From an uncultured Pseudomonadota bacterium (lineage in GTDB: Bacteria; Pseudomonadota; Alphaproteobacteria; Rs-D84), in assembly GCA_937885575.1 (NCBI GenBank), contig CALABO010000024.1, forward strand, positions 1 to 31,974: a stretch of 31,974 nucleotides of DNA. Direction: 5' to 3'. Positions 11,560 through 19,159 of the stretch are shown here, piece by piece; within the stretch, counting starts at the first letter, position 1; each line of letters starts with the position of its first letter. The position numbers were made by a program, and so were the translations under genes. The notes under the pieces were generated by a model, which saw nothing but the letters and a program-made list of their open reading frames with translations, did no database searches and had not been told where the DNA came from.

Positions 11560-12068
11560 TTTTTATCCTCCATATTCATCAGTTCAACCGCAACACGCCG
11601 AACCCCCGAAACATCCCCCGAAAGTTTATGTGTGAACCCAACCGATTGCCCAACATCCAAAAATGTTGCCGATGGCATAAAGCGTTGGCGCGCGATTGGT
11701 GTATCATCATTGCCATAAAGGACAATCACCAAATCAGGGAAAGCATAGATATCATCGGAACGATTCGTCACCGTTCCCTTTACAACCATTTGCGACACGC
11801 CGTTTGTCGTCACAGTTTGAATATCATCGATAACCGCGACCAATGGTCGGGCGTCCGGATTATCATGGCGCGATGTAATAATAACCGCAACCGCGAACAC
11901 AGTCGCCGCAAGCAACGCACAAAGAGACGCAAAGAACACCATCAATCCAGAACGATTTTTCTTCATCTTTACGGTCCATGTGTGTCCACATATCGCACAG
12001 CGAACATCGCCCGATGTTTTTGCCGGCAAATTATATTCTGTTTTACAAACTTCACATTTTATTTTCAT
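11556..12068 (-). CDS. MJ0042-type zinc-ribbon membrane protein (DUF3426-like)
   Basis: 170 residues. The N-terminus has the zinc-ribbon pairs CEVC (5-8) and CAIC (24-27) in the MJ0042 finger context (KCEVCKTEYNLP, VRCAICGHTW). One membrane segment follows at about 41-65, and a C-terminal domain of about 100 residues resembles the DUF3426/FxLYD extracytoplasmic fold (VVKGTVTNRSDDIYAFPDLVIVL). In this family the zinc ribbon is cytoplasmic and the rest periplasmic; the molecular role is not established. The ribosome site AAAGGTG precedes ATG 12068, and the pilin stop is 31 bases upstream. Confidence 0.82.
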   Translation of the reverse strand: MKIKCEVCKTEYNLPAKTSGDVRCAICGHTWTVKMKKNRSGLMVFFASLCALLAATVFAVAVIITSRHDNPDARPLVAVIDDIQTVTTNGVSQMVVKGTVTNRSDDIYAFPDLVIVLYGNDDTPIARQRFMPSATFLDVGQSVGFTHKLSGDVSGVRRVAVELMNMEDKK

Positions 12069-12099
12069 ATTGCACCTTTGGCATTATGTATATCACAAA

Positions 12100-13413
12100 T
12101 TATTCTAATTTCAACAGTCGATATTTCCCACGCACACTTTTTTCTATTTCGATAATCGCATTCATAAAATCGCCCATAGTTGCATTTTTATTTGACGCGA
12201 CCGAACTAAATATTTGTGTGGATGTTGACCCAGTAACAGATTCACGTCGCAAAATGTTTGTCGCCATATCGGAAAGTGTCGGTGAATTTATGTCACCAAG
12301 ATTTGCAACGCGACTGCTTACATTCCAATAGTATGCTGGATTCATCGAATCAACAATTTTTTCTTTGACCCCAAGGCGCGGCGTTATCGAACCGGTAAAA
12401 CCAACCGTCACAAACATCGCGCTTATTCGGCCTTCGGTCATATCAAGCGAGCCACCAATTCGTATCGTTGATAATGACCCAGAAGGCACAGAAAAACCAC
12501 CAAGGGTCAAATTTGTCACCGACAAACTGTCCGCCGTAAATGAAGATAATTTTGCAAAATCCGCAACACTAAATGCCCCTGTCACATTTATACTTTTTGA
12601 ATCGCCTGAAAAAGTTCCAGACACCAGTGCGGTTTGGGTGTTGTATGTGGAATCTATGGTTGTTCTGTTTTTGAATATCACGTCCGTAGATGTCAATTTA
12701 CCTATTTCCAAAGATTCTTCCAATGATAAACTATCGGCATTTACAAAACCCGCATTATTTATATCGCGATTGCCAAGGTTCAAAATGGATGCCATTGTTG
12801 CATCGGACGCACTGGCCGACGGAACACGCCATAAATACATTGCGTTATCACGCGTTATACCGGTTGTCTGAACTATGCCCGATGTGTTTCCCACGCCCAA
12901 ATCAACGGTATCGGCGCGCCAAGTCCCGAATCCGCCGTATGCACGCGTGCCTTCGATAAATCCGATTTTATCATCACCCATTTTAACAATTTCCCGAGTC
13001 CGCATCGCGTTCAAGTTCGGGTCGTTGAACACAATCACACCTTGCAATGTTGATTGCCCACCAACATCAATTGATTTTAATATGCGCAATTGATATTTAT
13101 CTGCCATATCTTTTGCAAAATCTTCATCCAATCCATACGGTATCAAATCAGTCAACTTTATTTTTATAATATTGCGCCCCAGTGTCTTTAACATTTCTTC
13201 ACGATTTTGCACAATATAGTGTTCCAAAATTGTTTGAATTTTTTGCATTTGACGGGTGACACGCAAACTTTCTGCACGCGCAACCGCACGCGTTTGATAA
13301 CTGTATATAAACGGAATCAATGTCCCCGCAAGTGCAATGGTTAACAAAAATTCCACAAGCACAGTTCCACGGCACGCATTAGATACGGAAAAAATCAATT
13401 TTCTTTTTTTCAT
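12100..13413 (-). CDS. Long prepilin, PilV-like, third of tandem trio
   Basis: 437 residues from ATG 13413, which overlaps the previous stop as ATGA. A TTG further upstream at 13425 is the alternative. The N-terminus is a class III signal: basic leader, then RG|TVLVE with cleavage after Gly16 and Glu21 at +5, then a hydrophobic helix. After about 150 residues comes the motif LNLGNRDINNAGFVNADSL, which matches the 'MGNxDIxNxG' element of shufflon-type PilV adhesins and phage-tail-like shafts. The rest is Ser/Thr/Val-rich, as in a beta-structured shaft. The C-terminus is YRLLKLE. It is probably a minor pilin or tip protein. No pilus assembly ATPase or prepilin peptidase lies in the window. Confidence 0.75.
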   Translation of the reverse strand: MKKRKLIFSVSNACRGTVLVEFLLTIALAGTLIPFIYSYQTRAVARAESLRVTRQMQKIQTILEHYIVQNREEMLKTLGRNIIKIKLTDLIPYGLDEDFAKDMADKYQLRILKSIDVGGQSTLQGVIVFNDPNLNAMRTREIVKMGDDKIGFIEGTRAYGGFGTWRADTVDLGVGNTSGIVQTTGITRDNAMYLWRVPSASASDATMASILNLGNRDINNAGFVNADSLSLEESLEIGKLTSTDVIFKNRTTIDSTYNTQTALVSGTFSGDSKSINVTGAFSVADFAKLSSFTADSLSVTNLTLGGFSVPSGSLSTIRIGGSLDMTEGRISAMFVTVGFTGSITPRLGVKEKIVDSMNPAYYWNVSSRVANLGDINSPTLSDMATNILRRESVTGSTSTQIFSSVASNKNATMGDFMNAIIEIEKSVRGKYRLLKLE

Positions 13414-14594
13414 TTTGTTTTCCAACCACTTTTCATCAACGGTTCAAATTCTTCTTTTTTGGGAATGCTTGGAATCGGCGAACGCGCCAATTTCAAAGAT
13501 GCAAACGATGGCGGCGTTTTTGACGGATAAGACCAATTGCCCAATTTTATCGGCGCATTTGATGATAACAGTAATTCCCCAGACACCGTCAATCCAAAAT
13601 TCCCCGCAAATGTCAATTCGCCCACAGATAAGTATGGCGCATAAACCGTTCCTGTTGTCATTCCGGCAAAACCACTTATCGTTTTTAAACTTGTAGATTT
13701 AAGGATAAATTCGTTCCCAATATTGATAGAATTATTTACTGTTGCACGGTCGGCGATGATACGCGCATTCAAATCGATTCCATTTCCACTTAACTTTTTC
13801 GCCGTAATATTTCTAAAACCACTAATATCGCCGGTGACACGAATTGTTCCGATGGTTGTGCTGTCGCCGTTCATATTTGCGCCCGATGAAAAATAAACAT
13901 TTTTCGTATCGATTGAATCGGCAACAACAAATGTCGCATTAAGGTTACGAACACGCAAAAACTTTCCATTTAGTCCACCTACATTGCGTATATCGTGATT
14001 TCCCATATTCAAATCACGCTTCATCGTATTTAATTCGGCGTCACCCGAAGACCCACGGTGTAAAAACCGCGTCGTATCAAAATCACTCTGATTGCGGGTG
14101 ATTCTGTATATCAAATTTCCTGGCAAAAATTCAGGTGCGGTCACCGCCCAAGTATCGCCATACGCAACACCGTCTGCACCAACGACCGCCGCATCCGAAC
14201 CAACATTTGATGCAATTCGTGCAACACGCTTTTCCGTTGTATCTAAATCAAAAGCAAGGTACACATCGATTACCGTTCCACCGCGAACATTGTATTTATC
14301 AATAAATCCCGCAGAAAGAGATTCAGAAATTTCTGCGCGTTCATCATCGGTCATTTTAATTTGTGCCTCTTCCGGCCAAAGGTCTTGGTTCAACCGGACA
14401 AAGTTCAACATCGTTTCGCGCAAACTTAGTATATCATTTGCAACCGCCATATCGTGTATGGTATGTGTCGTATCGGCAATCATAGAATATGTATATGGTG
14501 CCGCCACGGCAATAATAACCATGGCAAGCAAGACCTCTACCAATCCGCCACCGCGTTGCGCAATGATTTCAGATTTTCTAAACATCTTAATCAC
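13410..14594 (-). CDS. Long prepilin, PilV-like, second of tandem trio
   Basis: 394 residues. GTG 14594 is chosen because an AGGGGGG ribosome site lies eight bases before it; ATG 14585 is possible. The class III signal is RG|GGLVE (Gly15 cleavage, Glu20 at +5), followed by a helix with Ala/Ile/Val. The PilV-like element LNMGNHDIRNVGGLNGKFL lies near residue 195 after a FLHRG turn, the clearest example of the three. The C-terminus is Pro/Ser/Lys-rich (PSIPKKEEFEPL). The stop overlaps the next start by four bases and the start overlaps the previous stop by eight, so the trio is translationally coupled. Paralogous to its two neighbours but strongly diverged. Confidence 0.75.
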   Translation of the reverse strand: MIKMFRKSEIIAQRGGGLVEVLLAMVIIAVAAPYTYSMIADTTHTIHDMAVANDILSLRETMLNFVRLNQDLWPEEAQIKMTDDERAEISESLSAGFIDKYNVRGGTVIDVYLAFDLDTTEKRVARIASNVGSDAAVVGADGVAYGDTWAVTAPEFLPGNLIYRITRNQSDFDTTRFLHRGSSGDAELNTMKRDLNMGNHDIRNVGGLNGKFLRVRNLNATFVVADSIDTKNVYFSSGANMNGDSTTIGTIRVTGDISGFRNITAKKLSGNGIDLNARIIADRATVNNSINIGNEFILKSTSLKTISGFAGMTTGTVYAPYLSVGELTFAGNFGLTVSGELLLSSNAPIKLGNWSYPSKTPPSFASLKLARSPIPSIPKKEEFEPLMKSGWKTK

Positions 14595-15957
14595 AACTGG
14601 TGCCCCCCCTGATTAAACACTGTTTTATATCTATGCGCCGTTCAAGACGTTGCCAATAAACATACTGGCAAATTATATATTGCGCCAAAGATTTCGCGTT
14701 ATATGTATTTCCCATTCCGGATATAATAGAATTGCAATTTACCGTTGCGTCATTATCTTCGGTCGGATTGGCCAGTATGCTAAACGCGCCGTTATCAATC
14801 GTATCAACCAACGCGTCTGGCAAAATCGATGTTCCCGAAGGCCTTATGTCCAAAAGTGTTGCGCCACCACTATCGCCACGCGTAAGACCACCCGATGTTT
14901 GTTCGCGCAAAGTTATATTACCGGCATAAACACTGTTGGCATCGATGCCACTGGCACTGCTGTATGTAAGTGTTGTTGAATCTATGAACACATCTTGCCC
15001 ACGCGTAAGGTTCACAAAAGACCCAACGTCCAATCTTTCAACATTAAATGTTATACGACTTGCAACCAAATTTCCGCCGACCGACCATTTTGTTGGGCCC
15101 GTAAATCCAGTGCGCCCCGCCGACATATCAAAACTTACCACATCGGCATCAGTGACCGTCATATTCGTTGCGTCACCAAATTTCGCAACGGTCCGCGCAA
15201 CCATTGATCCGACTTTTAATGAACCGCGCGTTAGCGAAAGTGCCGCTTCGCCACCGACCGATTGAAACACCGTTTTGTTTGTGGTTAGTGATTTAATATT
15301 GCTACGCTCTTTACGGCCGGCCTCGGTTCCGGTCACCGTTAGTGTGACCGATTCGCCACCATCAAATTTGGCGCGGCGCGCAAATATGTTTGCAATGTTG
15401 CTTATATTGAAATTATCCATATCTAAATCGGTCAAAAATCCCGAATAAGAAAAATTTCCATCGTTTCGGCGAACAACATCCGAATACATTTCGCCAAGAT
15501 GAATACCAACATCGATATTTCCGGTTGTATCTTCGGGATCAAAAAACGCATAGAAACCGATTCGCCGTGCAAGTTCCGCGCGCTGCATCGTATTTAGTTT
15601 TCCACCACTAACACGAATAAACGCAGAAACTTCTTGGGCATCTTTATTGATTATCAAACTTATATCTTGGTCGAATGCGGTTCGTGTCATAAACCCAATC
15701 GGCAACCCATATGGTTCAAGCAAGTCCGATAATTTATCGCCTGATATCTTTGTTTGGTCGTATGCAAGGTTTGAAACATTTTCTTGGATGTAAATCTTGG
15801 CGGCGGTCCGGATTGTGTCGATTTGGCGAGTGGCAGAATACATTTGCGCATTTACATCACGGGTCGCAAGCCGATGCGCCAAAAATGGTATAAACACGAA
15901 TACCAATGTCAACGCAAGCAAGGCTTGGATTAAGAAACTTCCGCGTTCTGACGACAT
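14587..15957 (-). CDS. Long prepilin, PilV-like, first of tandem trio, Gln at +5
   Basis: 456 residues. The N-terminus is very short before cleavage: MSSERG|SFLIQ, so position +5 is Gln11, not Glu, followed by a hydrophobic helix (ALLALTLVFVFIPFL). The shared element here is LDMDNFNISNIANIFARRA near residue 180. The C-terminus has three cysteines (VNCNS, IICQY, KQCLIRGGTSCD adds a fourth) that could close the domain. Loss of Glu5 is known in minor pseudopilins such as GspK, which sit at the tip of the filament, so this may be the tip initiator. Start supported by AGGAGAGG five bases upstream. First gene of the operon, with its own promoter. Confidence 0.75.
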   Translation of the reverse strand: MSSERGSFLIQALLALTLVFVFIPFLAHRLATRDVNAQMYSATRQIDTIRTAAKIYIQENVSNLAYDQTKISGDKLSDLLEPYGLPIGFMTRTAFDQDISLIINKDAQEVSAFIRVSGGKLNTMQRAELARRIGFYAFFDPEDTTGNIDVGIHLGEMYSDVVRRNDGNFSYSGFLTDLDMDNFNISNIANIFARRAKFDGGESVTLTVTGTEAGRKERSNIKSLTTNKTVFQSVGGEAALSLTRGSLKVGSMVARTVAKFGDATNMTVTDADVVSFDMSAGRTGFTGPTKWSVGGNLVASRITFNVERLDVGSFVNLTRGQDVFIDSTTLTYSSASGIDANSVYAGNITLREQTSGGLTRGDSGGATLLDIRPSGTSILPDALVDTIDNGAFSILANPTEDNDATVNCNSIISGMGNTYNAKSLAQYIICQYVYWQRLERRIDIKQCLIRGGTSCD

Positions 15958-15978
15958 ACGCCCTCTCCTGATACGGTA

Positions 15979-16007
15979 AGCATAGCAACAGAAAAAATTT
16001 ATTGCAA
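15979..16007 (-). promoter_or_regulatory. Promoter of the pilin operon
   Basis: Minus strand: TTGCAA (16002-16007), 17 bases, TATGCT (15979-15984). The predicted start is near 15972, leaving a leader of about 15 bases that contains the ribosome site AGGAGAGG. Confidence 0.65.
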
Positions 16008-16044
16008 TCGGTTTTAAGATGTTTTAACATTCCCATTGGTTTAA

Positions 16045-16074
16045 TTGTTCGATTGGTCGAACAAGGTTTATAAA
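16045..16074 (+). promoter_or_regulatory. Promoter of the DUF4167 gene with a palindrome in the spacer
   Basis: TTGTTC (16045-16050), an 18-base spacer, TATAAA (16069-16074). A perfect palindrome GTTCGA-TTGG-TCGAAC (16047-16062) fills the spacer and overlaps the -35 box, a typical place for a repressor operator. No regulator gene is evident nearby. Confidence 0.5.
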
Positions 16075-16102
16075 GAGTTTACTTCCAAACAAAAGAAATA
16101 TT

Positions 16103-16471
16103 ATGCAACCAAGAAGAAATCAAACGAATTCACGTGGGCAATCGTCCAATAATTCACGAAATCAATCGCCGGTTATCGCAATGATTCAGCGGTGCCATAA
16201 ATGGCGTATGAAACGCAAACAATACATGGACCAGGCACGCCTTGCGACCGATGAAATCGAACGCGAACGGTTGTTGCAATCGGCGGAACATTACGGTCGC
16301 ATTGTGAACGAAGAACAGGCCAAGATTGATTCTTCGCGCGCGCCGGGCGACAAAACGCCGATTCCGGATATCCCGCCGGCGACTGAAAATGGCGCACAAC
16401 CCGCGAATCCGGAAAATTCCGACACGGACGAAGAACAAAATTTCCCAACATTTTTAACAAGTTTGAATTAG
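16103..16471 (+). CDS. DUF4167 family protein
   Basis: 122 residues. The Asn/Gln/Arg-rich start (RRNQTNSRGQSSNNSRNQSP) and the central helix pair ending in ERLLQSAEHYGRIV match the DUF4167 family, which is nearly confined to Alphaproteobacteria and whose members have 'LQHAEHYxRI' at the same place. The basic N-terminus suggests nucleic-acid binding; the function is not established. The C-terminal half is acidic and disordered. It is shorter than many family members. The stop codon TAG is the first TAG of a TTAGTG array, and a terminator follows. Monocistronic. Confidence 0.8.
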   Translation: MQPRRNQTNSRGQSSNNSRNQSPVIAMIQRCHKWRMKRKQYMDQARLATDEIERERLLQSAEHYGRIVNEEQAKIDSSRAPGDKTPIPDIPPATENGAQPANPENSDTDEEQNFPTFLTSLN

Positions 16472-16568
16472 TGGTTAGTGTTAGTGATTAGTGTTAGTGA
16501 ACCGCCGGAAATCCGGCGGTTTTTGTTATTTGCTGTCACTAACCACTGTTCACTTACACTAACCACTA
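16468..16568. repeat. Inverted pair of TTAGTG arrays around a terminator
   Basis: The left array (16468-16500) and right array (16536-16568, inverted) are almost identical when read outward from each gene: both begin TTAGTGGTTAGTG and continue for 32-33 bases with few differences. They lie exactly between two convergent genes. The transcript would form a long outer stem enclosing the terminator hairpin. Confidence 0.85.
16500..16525 (+). terminator. Rho-independent terminator of the DUF4167 gene
   Basis: AACCGCCGGA and TCCGGCGGTT pair with a two-base apex and run into TTTTTG. It is bracketed by the inverted arrays. Confidence 0.85.
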
Positions 16569-16571
16569 AAT

Positions 16572-17165
16572 CTATATCAAACACGAAAGGGCGGCACTGG
16601 TGTTCTTTAATAAAAACCAACCGATGTGATAATTTGTTAAATACACGGTCACCATAAATATCGCGAATATGCCGACAACGACCGCAACCGCCACGCGCCG
16701 ACCGCGCATGCAATAAAGCGCGATATTGTAAAACAAAAACAAAACATACGCATCGCCGATAATACTTATTATCCACATTGACAGGCAATTAAACGCGACC
16801 GCGTTCAAAACCAATATCACCGGGTATATAAAGAATATCGATGCCAAGCCCTTTATCGCGATTTCCCAATCGCGTTCGCCGCCCGTCATTTCCGACACCA
16901 ACATCAAAAGTCCGCCACCGATAAACAGCAATGCGACCGCAATTACCGGAACAATTACCACCGCCGTGAATACCGAATTTATCGTTATCGTTGCGCCGCC
17001 GATAAGTTTTATGCCGAGCACCGCAAGCCCACCCAGCAATCCGTATATAAACGCCTTTAACATAGATTCTTCGATATCGCCATCGGCAACGATTTTTGAA
17101 AAGAACCTGCGCGGGTTCACGATAATATCTTTGATAGACCGAAACCAATTTTTTATTTTCTTCAT
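16572..17165 (-). CDS. Yip1-domain-like integral membrane protein
   Basis: 197 residues with about five to six hydrophobic segments spread over residues 35-190 and a basic, amphipathic start (MKKIKNWFRSIKDIIVNPRRFF). 'Dxxx.NPxxFF' followed by a multi-helix bundle is characteristic of the Yip1 family; bacterial members have no settled function. The start is supported by AGGAAAGGGG about eight bases upstream. It is divergent from der. The stop TAG lies two bases outside the TTAGTG array shared with the convergent DUF4167 gene. Confidence 0.75.
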   Translation of the reverse strand: MKKIKNWFRSIKDIIVNPRRFFSKIVADGDIEESMLKAFIYGLLGGLAVLGIKLIGGATITINSVFTAVVIVPVIAVALLFIGGGLLMLVSEMTGGERDWEIAIKGLASIFFIYPVILVLNAVAFNCLSMWIISIIGDAYVLFLFYNIALYCMRGRRVAVAVVVGIFAIFMVTVYLTNYHIGWFLLKNTSAALSCLI

Positions 17166-17185
17166 GATGCGCCCCTTTCCTTTAT

Positions 17186-17213
17186 TTGATTATTTATATT
17201 TTTGCTTTATAAT
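17186..17213 (+). promoter_or_regulatory. der promoter, very close to the start codon
   Basis: TTGATT (17186-17191), 16 bases, TATAAT (17208-17213). ATG 17226 begins 12 bases after the -10 box, so the mRNA would have a leader of only about five bases unless translation starts at ATG 17238. Confidence 0.65.
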
Positions 17214-17225
17214 TAGAAAAAATCA

Positions 17226-18572
17226 ATGGAAAAAGACATGAAGAAAATTGCCATCGCCGGACGGCCAAACACCGGCAAGTCAACTTTGTTTAACGCATTG
17301 ACCGGAACGCGTGATGCGCTGGTGCATGACCGGCCGGGTGTCACACGCGACACGATTTGCGGGAAAATGCTTGGGCGCGATGATTGTATGCTGTGCGATA
17401 CGGCGGGATTGGAAAACGCGCGCGGGGGTATTGCCGCCGATTCAACAAATATGGCGATTGATGCGATATCGGGCGCGGACGCGGTGCTGTTCGTGGTTGA
17501 TGGGCGCACGGGGCTGGTGCCCGACGATATGAACTGGGCGCGTGCCGTTCGGCGAAAAACGCGGGCGCCGATATTACTGCTTATCAACAAAACCGAATCA
17601 GGGCGGCGGATTGGCGACATTCATGAATTTTATAAACTTGGGTTTGGCGAACCGGTTTTGATTTCGGCGGAACACAAGCGTGGATTTGATGAAATCTTTG
17701 AATTTATAAATCGTGTGGCACCGGCGGAAAATACCAACGATACACCGGCCGTGGACACACGTGTAAAAATTGCAATCTTGGGTCAACCGAATGTTGGAAA
17801 ATCGACATTGGTAAATCGGGTGCTCGGCGAAAATCGCCAAATTGTAAAGGATGAACCCGGTGTCACACGCGACACGGTGAAAATTCCTGCGCGGTTTTAT
17901 GGACGCGACATATTGCTGATGGATACGGCGGGATTACGGCGAAAGTCCAATGTGCGCGACGATGTGGAAACTTTGTCCGCGCTGAAATCACTGGACGCAA
18001 TCGAAAAGTCCGATGTTGTGATTTTGGTTGTTGATGCCACGCGCGACATTGAAAACCAGGCACTGGGTATCGCCGCACGCGTTTATGATGCGGGAAAAAT
18101 TTTGTGTGTTGCACTGAACAAATGGGACTTGGTGCTGGCGGAGGAACGCGACGAAAAACTGTTGAAACTGAAACACCATTTCACAAATTCTTTTCATCAA
18201 ATTATAAAGCCGATGATGTTGGCCATTTCCGCGGAAACGGGAACGGGCGTGCAAAATATGTTCAAACGAATTTATGAACAGTGGGACATTTCCACCGCGA
18301 CCGCGCCGACAAGTTTGATAAATAAAATCATCGGTGAATTGGTTGAATCGCGCCAACCGCCGATGTCGCGCCTTAAACGCCCGATGAAGATAAAATTTGC
18401 ATCACAAACCGGCCGGCACCCGATGCGCATTACGATAAATGTTGGTGGCGCGTCCGATATTCCGGAATCTTATACACGATACCTGCGCCGCGGAATTGCA
18501 AACGCGTTGCACTGGGAACATTTGCCGATAATTATTGAGTATAAAAAGGCAGAAAATCCATTTAGTGATTAG
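17226..18572 (+). CDS. der: Ribosome assembly GTPase Der (EngA)
   Basis: 448 residues, the usual length. It has two tandem GTPase domains and a KH-like C-terminal domain, and it acts in maturation of the 50S subunit. Domain 1: GRPNTGKS (12-19), RPGVTRD, DTAGL, NKTE. Domain 2: GQPNVGKS (about 187-194), EPGVTRD, DTAGL, NKWD. The KH-like part runs from about 355 to the end (ITINVGGASDIPESYTRYLRR). Domain 1 has NKTE where NKxD is the norm, so guanine recognition there may be weaker; other Der proteins also vary here. The start is either ATG 17226 or the in-frame ATG 17238 (MKKIAIAG), which agrees better with family N-termini. The last residues and the TAG stop lie within the TTAGTG array. Confidence 0.95.
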   Translation: MEKDMKKIAIAGRPNTGKSTLFNALTGTRDALVHDRPGVTRDTICGKMLGRDDCMLCDTAGLENARGGIAADSTNMAIDAISGADAVLFVVDGRTGLVPDDMNWARAVRRKTRAPILLLINKTESGRRIGDIHEFYKLGFGEPVLISAEHKRGFDEIFEFINRVAPAENTNDTPAVDTRVKIAILGQPNVGKSTLVNRVLGENRQIVKDEPGVTRDTVKIPARFYGRDILLMDTAGLRRKSNVRDDVETLSALKSLDAIEKSDVVILVVDATRDIENQALGIAARVYDAGKILCVALNKWDLVLAEERDEKLLKLKHHFTNSFHQIIKPMMLAISAETGTGVQNMFKRIYEQWDISTATAPTSLINKIIGELVESRQPPMSRLKRPMKIKFASQTGRHPMRITINVGGASDIPESYTRYLRRGIANALHWEHLPIIIEYKKAENPFSD

Positions 18573-18594
18573 TGTAAGTGTCAGTGGTTAGTGA
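18562..18594. repeat. TTAGTG array shared by two convergent genes
   Basis: TTTAGTGATTAGTGTAAGTG continues to CAGTGGTTAGTG. It supplies the TAG stop of der on the plus strand and the TAA stop of the frameshifted gene on the minus strand. Here there is a single array and no obvious terminator hairpin. Confidence 0.8.
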
Positions 18595-19149
18595 GATGAT
18601 TTCTGTTTTATAAGTGAGAAATGGGCAAGCAGGGTTTGTTTTGCCAGTGCCGTCGCCTTTTGCGCGTCGGTGTATTGCCCACGCAAAGAATGATATTCCA
18701 CCAAATCCCTAAATCTCTCCGCCGGGCAATTGGAACAACAATTTTCATCTATCAGGCCATTTTTGTGATTGTGAAGGCACCTGATGATATCTTTTTTTCT
18801 TATTTTTTCATCCCGGTCCTTTTCCACGATATCCAAGGCAACAATGGCCTCAAGAATACTCCCCGGGCGCAGGTAAAACCCAACGGACACAACACAAAAA
18901 CACGATGGCGCATGGACAAGGGGGGCCTTTTTCTTGCAAATATTCTTTAAGTGCATTTTCGCCTTTGTCTTTATAAACGGAATCTGCACATGTCGTAAAC
19001 ATTTCAAATTGATGGTTATATTCTTCAAATTTCGAAAGACTGATTGGTTTAACTATGCTTTTAAGATATCTTTCCAAATCTGATTCAAGATTTTTTTGGG
19101 CTTTTTTTGCCGTGCGATAGTTTTTATAATTTTGAATTATTCCGGCCAT
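18588..19149 (-). pseudogene. Unknown small protein gene broken by a one-base frameshift
   Basis: A gene starts at ATG 19149 with a good ribosome site (AAAGGAC) ten bases after the BamB-like stop: MAGIIQNYKNYRTAKKAQKN. Its frame reads on to about 18850, but coding-like sequence continues in the next frame (LRPGSILEAIVALDIVEKD, then a Cys pair CCSNC) to the TAA at 18588. The frames meet at a run of six C residues on this strand (18920-18925). Removing one base joins them into a product of about 187 residues. It could be a sequencing error, a real mutation or a slippage site. I do not recognise the protein. Confidence 0.6.
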
Positions 19150-19159
19150 ATGTTGTCCT

